14,283 nucleotides of DNA from Nitrospirota bacterium. GTDB taxonomy: Bacteria > Nitrospirota > Nitrospiria > Nitrospirales > UBA8639. Shown piece by piece: positions 1 to 7,418 of this stretch. Each line of letters opens with the position of its first letter. Positions within the stretch are counted from its first letter, which is position 1. The stretch spans positions 1 through 14,283 of the forward strand of contig JAOUGQ010000057.1 of the NCBI GenBank assembly GCA_029865515.1. Reading direction: 5' to 3'. The translations under genes were made by a program, and so were the position numbers. The notes beneath the pieces were generated by a model. That model saw only the letters and a list, made by a program, of their open reading frames with translations. It did not search any database and was not told where the DNA came from.

Positions 1-1
1 A

Positions 2-679
2 GAAGTCTCGGCAGCCTATCAAGGCCACCCGACCCAACCCGTGACAATTAGCCTTGCAGCCCATCTCCAAATATTCGATATCCCGGAATCCCTCCTTCAA
101 GAATTGATTACCGGCGTGGAAATGGATCTAACAATGAATCGCTTTGCCACATTTCCGGAGCTCTACCAGTATTGCTATCGGGTGGCCTCGGTGGTTGGCC
201 TGATTTGCCTCAGGATTTTTCAAACCCAATCGCCCGCCGCAGAAGATTACGCCGTCAATTTGGGACTAGCCTTTCAATTGACCAACATTCTCCGTGATCT
301 GAAAGGCGATGCGGCACTCAACCGGATCTATCTTCCCCTGGAAGATATACACCGATTTGGATATTCGGAAGAAGCCCTGCTTCAGCATCGGTCGTCACCG
401 GCGCTGATTGACCTGCTGAAATTTGAATGCGAGAGAGCTCAAAACTATTATCAACAGGCTCAGGAAATTCTCCAAACACTTCCCCCTTCCGATCAAAAAT
501 CCCTGGTCGTTGCCGAAATCATGCGTGGAGTCTATAGCCGCATCCTCCAACAAATTGAAGACCAGCATTATCAGGTCTTTGGCCCACGGATTCGTGTGGC
601 TCCCATGCAACGACTGGGCATTGCCGCCACTATTTGGATTCGGTCACTTCTTTCCCATAGCGTTGCTCCATCCGTGTGA
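2..679 (+). CDS. hpnD: Presqualene diphosphate synthase HpnD, 5'-truncated by window edge
   Basis: This is the C-terminal part (about 225 residues) of a trans-isoprenyl diphosphate synthase of the squalene/phytoene synthase family; the start lies upstream of the window. The enzyme condenses two farnesyl diphosphates to presqualene diphosphate, the first committed step towards squalene and hopanoids, probably at the inner membrane. The second aspartate-rich motif is visible (LRDLKGD, coded near 294-311), preceded by LGLAFQLTN and followed by NRIYLP, all typical of the family. The C-terminal segment VFGPRIRV is characteristic of HpnD rather than the sister enzyme HpnC, and the position directly before hpnE agrees with the usual hpnC-hpnD-hpnE order. 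The stop codon (677-679) overlaps the GTG start of hpnE in a GTGA arrangement, so the two are probably translationally coupled. HpnC is the alternative and is less likely. Confidence 0.9.
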   Translation, partial: EVSAAYQGHPTQPVTISLAAHLQIFDIPESLLQELITGVEMDLTMNRFATFPELYQYCYRVASVVGLICLRIFQTQSPAAEDYAVNLGLAFQLTNILRDLKGDAALNRIYLPLEDIHRFGYSEEALLQHRSSPALIDLLKFECERAQNYYQQAQEILQTLPPSDQKSLVVAEIMRGVYSRILQQIEDQHYQVFGPRIRVAPMQRLGIAATIWIRSLLSHSVAPSV

Positions 680-2064
680 CACGCCATATTCTGATACTGA
701 GTGGGAATCTCCCAGGATTGATCACGGCGTACCGGTTAATCCCTTATGGGTACCAGGTGACAATTCTTGAGCCCCACAGCGATTTTCCCACAGGAGCTTC
801 AACTCACCACCCCTCTGAATCGAACCTATACGATCGGCCGTTTTCCCTTCATCATCTGAGTGGCCAAAGTCTTCCGCTCATTCTCCACGGGTTTTATCAC
901 TCGACGTGGTCCTTTTTACAGGAACTGGCTTTAGAGCACCCTCTTCAACCCTTTCAACGCGTTGATCTGGAGTTTGGGACCTTAGGAGGTAAGACGGTCG
1001 CGCTACCCAAGGCTCAATGGCAATCCACACTTCACCCCTTCATTCGACTCGCCTTGTTTAGCGGCCTCAGCTGGTCTGACCGCTGGCACTTGATCAATTT
1101 TTTAGAAAAAAAATGGGAAGACCCTGATCCACCTGATCACAACCCTGATACCCTCACGGTCGAATCCTGGCTTATCTCAGCCCGGCAATCAGCTCATGCC
1201 CTGCAAGACATCTGGAATCCGCTGTGCCGATTTTTTTTAGGATGTGATTCCACCCAGGCATCCCTCGGATACTTCCTGGAGGTCCTCTCTCGATTCTGGA
1301 TTCCCAAATCCAATGGACCAGAGACATTTTTGGCAGTACCTGACATGCTCGACCATCTTCAACAAAAACTCAGACGGGTCTTAAACGCAAAAGGGGTAAA
1401 GTTTTTACCCCCGCAAGGCATCACCCGTATACAAGCCGACGCGGATCTCATCCAAGCCATTGTCCTGGCTAATGGAGAACATCTCACCGCCGATGCCTAT
1501 GTTGCAACACTGTCCCCTCCTGATCTCCTGAGCCTCTTACCGGAGAGAGCTCCAACTCGCTTTTCCTCTATTGCGTATTTAGCTCATCTGCAAGAAGGCT
1601 CAGGAACAGCTATCCAATGTACTTTCAATGGCACACGCCTCCCTCCCCGGCTTATCCTGCACTCGGGTCTATTTGATTGGGTGACCAGCCAGACTCTGTC
1701 GAACGCTCATGAAACAAAATCATTGGTCACCTGCGGCAACCTTAAGAACGCCTCATCACCGGCCTACACCGACGAATGGCTGAGAGATACCGCGTGGCCT
1801 CATATCCTACACCTGTTCAACCTTTCCCCTGAACAATTGCCCTCTTCTTCTAAGCCACAGGTGATTCAGGCAGCCTACACCTTCTTTCCCTGTCAGGCTG
1901 GCTCCCGAACCTTTCGCCCCTTGCCCAACACACCCATTCGCAATCTCTTTCTGGCCGGACCCTGGACCGCGACACCACTTCCTCCTTGCCTGGAAAGTAC
2001 GGTCGTAAGTGCCTATGCCTGCGCCAAAGCTCTGGCTGAATGTGCTCAGGCCTCTTCACATTGA
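676..2064 (+). CDS. hpnE: Hydroxysqualene dehydroxylase HpnE (FAD-dependent amine oxidase family), divergent
   Basis: A 462-residue protein of the FAD-dependent amine oxidase/phytoene desaturase superfamily. HpnE reduces hydroxysqualene to squalene, the last step of the HpnCDE route. Support comes from its overlap with hpnD (GTG start inside GTGA at 676-679), its length, an N-terminal Rossmann-like strand ending in Glu32 (VTILE), a central segment NPLCRFFLGC resembling the family's PLC region, and a C-terminal NLFLAGPWTATPLP block matching the family's LAGDWT-TGLP signature. Several hallmark residues are missing. The GxGxxG motif reads S9-G-N11-L-P-G14, the following GGR element reads PTG, and the C-terminal GD that contacts FAD is G428-P429. 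The reading frame aligns smoothly around these places, so I see divergence rather than a frameshift. The identity rests partly on context; catalytic competence is uncertain. The gene contains an A8 and a T8 run. Confidence 0.82.
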   Translation: MTRHILILSGNLPGLITAYRLIPYGYQVTILEPHSDFPTGASTHHPSESNLYDRPFSLHHLSGQSLPLILHGFYHSTWSFLQELALEHPLQPFQRVDLEFGTLGGKTVALPKAQWQSTLHPFIRLALFSGLSWSDRWHLINFLEKKWEDPDPPDHNPDTLTVESWLISARQSAHALQDIWNPLCRFFLGCDSTQASLGYFLEVLSRFWIPKSNGPETFLAVPDMLDHLQQKLRRVLNAKGVKFLPPQGITRIQADADLIQAIVLANGEHLTADAYVATLSPPDLLSLLPERAPTRFSSIAYLAHLQEGSGTAIQCTFNGTRLPPRLILHSGLFDWVTSQTLSNAHETKSLVTCGNLKNASSPAYTDEWLRDTAWPHILHLFNLSPEQLPSSSKPQVIQAAYTFFPCQAGSRTFRPLPNTPIRNLFLAGPWTATPLPPCLESTVVSAYACAKALAECAQASSH

Positions 2065-2098
2065 CATCCTCAGCCCTCAAATTTAAGATCCCTTTTCA

Positions 2099-2752
2099 AT
2101 GGATCTCATTGAACTCAAGACATCCCTTCACAATTGCCAACGTTGTCGACTGTCCTCAGGACGAACCCAGGTGGTGTTTGGGTCAGGAAATCACCAGGCT
2201 GACATCATGTTTGTGGGAGAAGCCCCGGGATTTTACGAAGATCGGGAGGGAGTACCCTTTGTCGGGGCAGCGGGGAAATTGCTCACCGAGTTGCTTCAAT
2301 CTGTCGGATTAAGCCGCTCGGATATTTTCATTGCCAATGTCATCAAATGCCGTCCTCCCAACAATCGAGATCCGCTCCCTGATGAAATCGACACCTGCAA
2401 GCCGTTCCTCCTGCAGCAGATCGAATTCATTCGACCAAAACTTGTCTGCACGCTTGGAAATTTTGCGACGCAAACCCTCCTGGAGAAAAAAGTCGGCATT
2501 ACAAAAGTTCGTGGACAGGCCATTCCTTTAGCCAACTTCGTCGTCTTTCCACTGCTTCATCCCGCCGCTGCCCTGCACCAGGGCAATCTGCGAGTGCCTC
2601 TCAAAGAAGATTTCCAAAAACTGAAAACCGTTTTGGAGCAAATGAGCAAGCCCCCCATCCCGCCCAACACGTCTTCCTCGACCGTTCCCCCCCCTCACAA
2701 ATCTCCCAAAGAAGCCCCAGCCGATCCCCCCACCCAAATGAGCTTGTTCTAA
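2099..2752 (+). CDS. Uracil-DNA glycosylase family 4 (4Fe-4S) with clamp-motif tail
   Basis: A 217-residue family 4 uracil-DNA glycosylase, which removes uracil from DNA after cytosine deamination or dUTP incorporation and so starts base excision repair. Visible hallmarks are four cysteines for an iron-sulfur cluster (Cys13, Cys16, Cys84 and Cys100), motif A GEAPGFYED at residues 40-48, GKLL at 59-62, KCRPPNNRDP at 83-92 and motif B HPAAAL at 154-159. The catalytic core ends near residue 181. A proline-rich, probably disordered tail of 36 residues (11 prolines) follows and closes with QMSLF at the extreme C-terminus. That resembles the bacterial beta-clamp-binding pentapeptide QL(S/D)LF. The ATG at 2099 has only a weak upstream purine stretch. 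The gene lies 34 bases after hpnE and could share its transcript, although the functions are unrelated. Confidence 0.93.
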   Translation: MDLIELKTSLHNCQRCRLSSGRTQVVFGSGNHQADIMFVGEAPGFYEDREGVPFVGAAGKLLTELLQSVGLSRSDIFIANVIKCRPPNNRDPLPDEIDTCKPFLLQQIEFIRPKLVCTLGNFATQTLLEKKVGITKVRGQAIPLANFVVFPLLHPAAALHQGNLRVPLKEDFQKLKTVLEQMSKPPIPPNTSSSTVPPPHKSPKEAPADPPTQMSLF

Positions 2753-3052
2753 AAAATTACATCCCGGCAAAATGGGTCAGCGTCGGATGACGTTGCCAAC
2801 CGACTGGTCATACAACGTCAATAATGATCAACCTCGATGCCTTAGAAATGTTAGGGTTAAAGATTTTCACTTTGTGCTTCCATCCTGTTAACCTCTCCAT
2901 ATCCCTTTGAGGAGGCTTTGCCGTCCCGCTACCATGAACCACCACCCTGCTCGACCCACGAATCTTGTGGTGCTGATGAATGACATCCACCAGTCTTCCT
3001 TTTCAATTTCTCTTCCCCATGATCCCGCTTTATTTTTCCCGCAATCACTCTC
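2753..3052. other. 300-base spacer between the glycosylase gene and ydbH
   Basis: No convincing gene is seen here. The left part holds competing inverted repeats, listed separately. A further short pair, GTTAA near 2855 and TTAAC near 2888, is widely spaced and weak. GAGGAGG at 2909-2915 looks like a ribosome binding site, but no good start lies at normal distance; the nearest ATG (2934) is 18 bases away. That ATG opens a 40-codon frame ending at 3056 across the ydbH start. I see no strong sigma-70 promoter and no terminator with a T-run, although a promoter for the ydbH operon would be expected here. Confidence 0.6.
2778..2820. promoter_or_regulatory. Mutually exclusive inverted repeats (possible operator or attenuator)
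   Basis: TGACGTTG (2788-2795) and CAACGTCA (2813-2820) form a perfect 8-base inverted repeat around 17 bases. The middle element GACGTTG (2789-2795) can also pair with CAGCGTC (2778-2784) across the four-base loop GGAT, with one G-T wobble. The same segment can therefore join only one of two hairpins. There is no T-run after either, so neither is a standard intrinsic terminator. It could be a protein-binding palindrome, an RNA switch before ydbH, or chance. Confidence 0.3.
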
Positions 3053-5845
3053 ATGACATTCCTCAAATTTCTGGGATGGTCAATAGTCGGATTTGTTTTT
3101 CTTGCAGGCTTGGTCTATTGGGTTCTCCCCACTATTGGAAAAACACTCATTACGCAAGGCTTAACCAATCGTGGGTTCACCCATGTCGAAATCACCATCG
3201 ACCGTCCCACCACACATGCCCTGACAATTTCTTCTTTGTCTTTCCGCACACCTGCAGAATCCGGCTCAACGTCCATCAGCATCGACAACACGGAAATCAC
3301 TTACTCCCTTGACTCTCTTTTGAATAGATCTGTCGACGCCGTGAACATTGAACATATGACGATTGCATGGAATTCCTCGTTATTTGAACGTTCCTCACCT
3401 TCAGCGCCATCTTTTCCGACACCACAACCTGATGCTCCATTTGACCTCACTTGGTTACGCTCAGAACCCATACTCCCTGTCCTGCCCTTTCGACATCTTC
3501 ACGTCACACAATTGGACATTTCCAATCCGCTGGCCCCTCCCGCCTTGCAACAGACCTCAATCACCGCACACATTAATTCCTTTCCGGAAGGCTATGATGG
3601 CGCCGTTCAACTTACAGGGAACAGCCTCCCTCTCGATCTGCTCACATTCTCTTTCACAGAAGATGGCATGATTTCATTGAGCGGAACGCGTACCGACCTC
3701 ACGGAAGACCCGGTGCTATACCTGGAAACCTCTCTAGACAGGTCTTCCGCCCCCCTGATGCTCAAAGGGCAGATCACCCTCAAGCTTCATCCTTTTATCC
3801 AAACTCTCGCGGCGGTGTATCCCATCCCTTCACAATATCAGTCTATAACAGGAACCTTTTCCGGCACGTGGACAGGTAGCTTTCTTGAAAATCCTTCACC
3901 ATCAGGCTCTTCTCTCGGACCGATACAAGGGGACTTTACCTTAGAAGGCAACCTGCCGATATGGCCTCCCTTCGTCCAGGATATCCAACTTCTCACTCAG
4001 GGAACATTCTCCGTGGACGAGCGAGAGATCGCCATTGTCCTTCAGCCCTCATCCTCTGGAACCGTGAATCTTTCCTTGAATTCCGCGACCCCGGCAGCAC
4101 TCGATCCGTTCATTTCATACAAAGGTCTTCGGTCGCTTGCATGGAACATTCCCCAACCCGTTCACATCGTCGTCCCCCTCAATCAGAATCTTCATGCTGT
4201 CCAGATCCCGACCGGCCAAATCCACCTCGCCATGCGAAACGCCTCCGAACAACTGGACACCTTCCTCTCCTCAAAGAATCTTCTTTGGGATCCATCCAAA
4301 GGTGTTATCGGGAACGTGGAAGTGAACATCACCACCCATCTCAGACCAGCGTCAACGCCATCGCTACGCATGGACACTCTTTCCCTGGAGTTGAGCGCAG
4401 CCATTTTGTCATCGGCGAAACACATAGCCGTGACGCTCAATCCCTCATCCTTTTTTCGCCTTTCAAATATGGAGAATGTAAACCTGCGCATCCCCACACT
4501 GGAAGGCCATTTCCCGAAAGGCCTTGCCTGGACCTCCCACACAGACCATCAAACCTGGGAATTACAGACCGCCGTTTTGGCCCTCTCCCTCCCGTCTCTT
4601 TCCTTACAAGGCCAACAATGGGAATTTCAAGAAATTGTGACCAAGGACCTCACGATAAAGTCTACACTGGAGCGCTGGGTCATAACTGGAGAAACGGAGG
4701 TAAAACAGGTACACACGCAATTTGGCGCCATCAAGATACCAGATTCCAATTGGGGTGTTCGTTTTTCCGGAAACCCCGCATCGCTCGCGGTTCAATATAG
4801 CGGCCACACACTTCTGCATCCTCTGCGCATAGGGGGGCAAGCCCGGCTTGACTTCTCCCAAGGCGAAGCCTTTGGCACCGTGACCCTGACACCCATCCAG
4901 TTCGCGCCACAGGCCCTGGCTTTAAGTCAATTAATTCAACCCTGGCCCTTCCCCGAAATGGATGTAACCCACGGTACCGTCTCGGCATCCGCGGAAGTGA
5001 CTGTTGGCAAAGTCCCATCGACTGCCGACACCCCCTTCCACCTCAAACGACTGCATGGAATCGTCGATTGCAAAGACATCGGCGGGTTTATGAAGCCCAT
5101 GATCATGGAAGGACTCACAACTCGAGTTGAAATTCTTGGCGAAGGGGCTACCTTTCGCATTCCCCCGACTCCTCTGCACATCAGACGCATTCACTCGGCG
5201 GTCGATCTTACGGATACGTCATTCATCCTTTCATCGAAAACCTTTCCGCAAACATCGGCACCAATTCTTTCCATTACCAATGCCGCCACCCATCTGCTGG
5301 GAGGGAAGGTCTCCCTCTCAGAGGCCGGGATCGACCCATCAGCCACCACGCATGAGGTGACCCTTCAGGTCCAGGGGCTGGATCTCGGCGAAATTTTACG
5401 CTTAGAGCAACAAGAGACGGTGAAAGGAACCGGGACACTCGATGGAGCACTTCCCCTCTTCATCTCCGGGTCTGGCGTGGAAGTCCATCACGGCTCGTTA
5501 CAAGCCCGCTCGCCAGGAGGAACACTGCAGATGGATATCTCTGAGGCAACGGCTAGCAGTTGGGCCAAAAGCCAACCCAACCTGGATCTTATTGTGCAAA
5601 GTCTACAAAATTTTCATTATTCCCAATTAGACGTTGGTGTCGATTATGAGAAAAATGGTACTCTAAAATTGACCACCCAATTAAAAGGAAAAAATCCAGA
5701 CTTCCGAAAAGGTTTTCCCATTCATTTCAATTTCAACATTGAGGAAAATATCCCGGCACTCATGAAGAGTCTTTCCCTCGTGAAAGGTCTGGAAGATACC
5801 ATTGAAAAAATGATGTCCGGGAGAGGGAAATCATCCACCAAGTAG
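3053..5845 (+). CDS. ydbH: YdbH-family AsmA-like envelope protein (intermembrane phospholipid transfer)
   Basis: A 930-residue protein, close to the roughly 880 of E. coli YdbH. In E. coli, YdbH is one of three AsmA-like proteins (with TamB and YhdP) that move phospholipids between inner and outer membranes, and it works with the lipoprotein YnbE. One N-terminal membrane segment (about residues 6-27) would anchor it in the inner membrane. The remainder is rich in short alternating beta strands, as expected for a long periplasmic groove. The family's C-terminal YdbH domain is recognisable near residues 785-830, where GTLDGALPLFISG is followed by HHGSLQARSPGG. The assignment is strongly supported by ynbE and ydbL directly downstream. 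The ATG at 3053 has no evident ribosome binding site but overlaps the stop of a 40-codon frame in ATGA (3053-3056). An alternate-frame run of 279 codons inside the gene is judged a shadow. Confidence 0.88.
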   Translation: MTFLKFLGWSIVGFVFLAGLVYWVLPTIGKTLITQGLTNRGFTHVEITIDRPTTHALTISSLSFRTPAESGSTSISIDNTEITYSLDSLLNRSVDAVNIEHMTIAWNSSLFERSSPSAPSFPTPQPDAPFDLTWLRSEPILPVLPFRHLHVTQLDISNPLAPPALQQTSITAHINSFPEGYDGAVQLTGNSLPLDLLTFSFTEDGMISLSGTRTDLTEDPVLYLETSLDRSSAPLMLKGQITLKLHPFIQTLAAVYPIPSQYQSITGTFSGTWTGSFLENPSPSGSSLGPIQGDFTLEGNLPIWPPFVQDIQLLTQGTFSVDEREIAIVLQPSSSGTVNLSLNSATPAALDPFISYKGLRSLAWNIPQPVHIVVPLNQNLHAVQIPTGQIHLAMRNASEQLDTFLSSKNLLWDPSKGVIGNVEVNITTHLRPASTPSLRMDTLSLELSAAILSSAKHIAVTLNPSSFFRLSNMENVNLRIPTLEGHFPKGLAWTSHTDHQTWELQTAVLALSLPSLSLQGQQWEFQEIVTKDLTIKSTLERWVITGETEVKQVHTQFGAIKIPDSNWGVRFSGNPASLAVQYSGHTLLHPLRIGGQARLDFSQGEAFGTVTLTPIQFAPQALALSQLIQPWPFPEMDVTHGTVSASAEVTVGKVPSTADTPFHLKRLHGIVDCKDIGGFMKPMIMEGLTTRVEILGEGATFRIPPTPLHIRRIHSAVDLTDTSFILSSKTFPQTSAPILSITNAATHLLGGKVSLSEAGIDPSATTHEVTLQVQGLDLGEILRLEQQETVKGTGTLDGALPLFISGSGVEVHHGSLQARSPGGTLQMDISEATASSWAKSQPNLDLIVQSLQNFHYSQLDVGVDYEKNGTLKLTTQLKGKNPDFRKGFPIHFNFNIEENIPALMKSLSLVKGLEDTIEKMMSGRGKSSTK

Positions 5846-5917
5846 GAGAAACAGAAAGGGGATCCTGCCGACCTCCAGGAAGGCGGTCTTTCCGTTGCCA
5901 AGGTCCATTCACTGCAC

Positions 5918-5924
5918 AGAAGGG
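5918..5924 (+). promoter_or_regulatory. Ribosome binding site fixing the ynbE start
   Basis: AGAAGGG lies six bases before the ATG at 5931. This favours that start over the in-frame TTG at 5895, which would add 12 residues before the signal peptide and has no such site. Confidence 0.6.
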
Positions 5925-5930
5925 AAAACC

Positions 5931-6149
5931 ATGCTACGACTGCAACCGCGATATGCCTTTCAAACCCTTCTGACGTTTCTTGTCCTATTCCCGACGATTT
6001 CTCTCTTGAGTTGCACTCCTCGCGTGGAAGTGGCAGCTCCAGAAAAACCTATTACCATCAATCTGAATATTAAAATCGACCATGAAATTCGCGTGAAGGT
6101 AGAAAAAGATTTAGAAACAGTCTTTTCCGATAAGAGCGGGCTCTTCTAA
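5931..6149 (+). CDS. ynbE: YnbE-like outer-membrane lipoprotein
   Basis: A 72-residue lipoprotein. Residues 1-27 form a signal peptide (basic start, hydrophobic core) ending in the lipobox LLSC with Cys28 as the lipidated residue. Threonine at position +2 does not retain it in the inner membrane, so outer-membrane sorting is expected. The mature part begins CTPRVEVAAPEKPITIN and ends in SGLF, a very close match to what I recall of E. coli YnbE (CTPRIEVAAP, then PITINMNVKI, and a C-terminal DLF). YnbE forms a beta-sheet-rich partner at the outer-membrane end of YdbH, completing an intermembrane bridge. The gene lies 85 bases after ydbH and 18 bases before ydbL, in the conserved order. The lipobox leucine at -2 is slightly unusual but acceptable. 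Confidence 0.93.
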   Translation: MLRLQPRYAFQTLLTFLVLFPTISLLSCTPRVEVAAPEKPITINLNIKIDHEIRVKVEKDLETVFSDKSGLF

Positions 6150-6167
6150 GAAACACGAGGTATAACG

Positions 6168-6524
6168 ATGACAACATGGAACCAACATCCAAAATCACTG
6201 GCGGTTGTCCTGAGCTGCCTTTTCCTATTGCTGACACCTCTCTTTGCCTTTGGGGTCACACTTGACGAAGCCAAGCAACATGGCTTGTTAGGAGAACGTC
6301 CAGACGGTTACCTGGGACCCGTCAAACCATCCCCAACCCCTGAAACGGTCCAATTGATGAAAGACATCAACAGGAAACGGCGAGAGGTCTACCAGGACAT
6401 CGCGGCAAAAAACGGAACGGCCCTTTCAGCCGTGGAAGCCCTAGCGGGGAAAAAGGCCATTGAAAAAACCCCATCCGGGCAATTCATTATGCTTCCTGAA
6501 GGGAAATGGATTTCGAAACCCTAA
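6168..6524 (+). CDS. ydbL: YdbL-family (DUF1318) exported protein
   Basis: A 118-residue DUF1318/YdbL family protein. The N-terminus carries an export signal with a hydrophobic run at about residues 11-27 and probable cleavage near AFG-V at residue 29. The mature domain contains GERPDGYLGPV (about 42-52), then NRKRREVYQDIAAKNG (about 68-83) and ALAGKKAIEK, which are the recognisable blocks of the family; it ends in GKWISKP. In E. coli, YdbL is a periplasmic protein encoded with YdbH and YnbE and thought to assist assembly of the YdbH-YnbE bridge. ACGAGG (6155-6160) lies seven bases before the ATG and supports the start. It is the last gene of the operon and converges with the acyltransferase gene. 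No clear terminator is visible in the 96-base gap. Confidence 0.93.
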   Translation: MTTWNQHPKSLAVVLSCLFLLLTPLFAFGVTLDEAKQHGLLGERPDGYLGPVKPSPTPETVQLMKDINRKRREVYQDIAAKNGTALSAVEALAGKKAIEKTPSGQFIMLPEGKWISKP

Positions 6525-6620
6525 CTCCGGCCTTCAAGCGCACAAAAGGGGGGTATCAAGCGATAAAGCCATTCTGACAGCCCCCACACAAGAGTTGTTG
6601 TTTCAAGTCTCGCGGCTTCC

Positions 6621-7289
6621 TCATTTCTCTCCCCTGTATTTCTCTGCCGGCTGTTCTTCAGAACTTTGATCGAGCAACGTCTTTCTGAGATGCTCAATGC
6701 GCCCCATCACCTGATTGGTACAGGATTGCATCGCTATTTTCTGAGGGCGGTTTTCCTGTGGAAACCGGAGAGGAACTCCGTAGCGAATTCTGGCACGGCA
6801 AGGTACAAACAGGGTTTTGAACATGGATAACGGACGCGGTTTCTCCCAGACAATGGAGGCCGGGATGACGGGAACTCCTGACTTCAAGGCCAGGTAGCCG
6901 ATTCCAGGATGTCCTTCATCCGACCGGTGTCGATCGAGGCCACCCTCCGGAAATAACCCCATGACCTGATTGGCAGACAATCCTTCAAGCATGGCTCTCA
7001 CGGCTTTGACATCCCGCGTTCCTCGACGGATAGGAATACAACGAAATGCTTGAAAGACCCACTTCACATGAGGTTGATCGTAAATCTCTTGGGCCATCAT
7101 GAACCGAATGGGACGTCCCGCAGTGGCTAACAACACCAAGGGGTCTCCCATTGACGTGTGATCACACACGATCAGCGCAGGGCCATCAGGAGGAAGAGGA
7201 GACTCCGGTGGAGCCTTTATCCCATACATCACACGACAGACCCATCTGTTTAATCGGGACAAGCAGCAATAGACCAGGTCTTGGGGCAC
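6621..7289 (-). CDS. 1-acyl-sn-glycerol-3-phosphate acyltransferase (PlsC family)
   Basis: A 222-residue member of the PlsC/LPLAT acyltransferase superfamily, which transfers fatty acyl groups to lysophosphatidate or a similar glycerolipid acceptor at the inner membrane. The catalytic HX4D motif is H44-TSMG-D49 followed by P50; the acceptor-binding motif is FPEG at 113-116; CIPIRRG (84-90) and VPVIPA (139-144) match the third and fourth family motifs. The start used is a GTG at 7289 without a good ribosome binding site. A later ATG at residue 21 would keep all motifs, so the N-terminus is uncertain. It is probably the last gene of the tldD unit, 129 bases after the acidic-tailed protein. The acceptor specificity cannot be read from the sequence, so it may not be the main PlsC of the cell. 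Confidence 0.87.
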   Translation of the reverse strand: MPQDLVYCCLSRLNRWVCRVMYGIKAPPESPLPPDGPALIVCDHTSMGDPLVLLATAGRPIRFMMAQEIYDQPHVKWVFQAFRCIPIRRGTRDVKAVRAMLEGLSANQVMGLFPEGGLDRHRSDEGHPGIGYLALKSGVPVIPASIVWEKPRPLSMFKTLFVPCRARIRYGVPLRFPQENRPQKIAMQSCTNQVMGRIEHLRKTLLDQSSEEQPAEKYRGEK

Positions 7290-7418
7290 GTGACGCTTAG
7301 GGTTTTACGGTGGGATCAATTGTCGATCGCGGATCGGGCTTCCAATGAAATTCCCTTTTGGCTCTCATTCGGAATGGATCGACAGGAACTTGTGAAGCAA
7401 TCGGAACAGAATAGAAAT

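Noticed and set aside
423..770. A 115-codon frame overlapping the end of hpnD and the start of hpnE
   Set aside because: It lies in a different frame from both supported genes, and the hpnD-hpnE GTGA overlap explains the region.
2808..2990. A 60-codon minus-strand frame in the spacer before ydbH
   Set aside because: No recognisable family and no ribosome binding site that I could identify; it includes one arm of the inverted repeat. Insufficient support as a gene.
3961..4800. A 279-codon open frame overlapping ydbH in another frame on the same strand
   Set aside because: Its composition is rich in Arg, Pro, His and Ser with no recognisable domain, and ydbH is well supported in the same bases. 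It looks like a shadow of ydbH codon use.
5895..5930. TTG start 12 codons upstream for the ynbE gene
   Set aside because: AGAAGGG before ATG 5931 and the position of the signal peptide favour the shorter protein.
6548..6585. G-run (6548-6553) and C-run (6581-6585) between convergent ydbL and the acyltransferase gene, as a possible bidirectional terminator
   Set aside because: The stem would be only about five pairs with a loop of nearly 30 bases, and no T-run follows on either strand.
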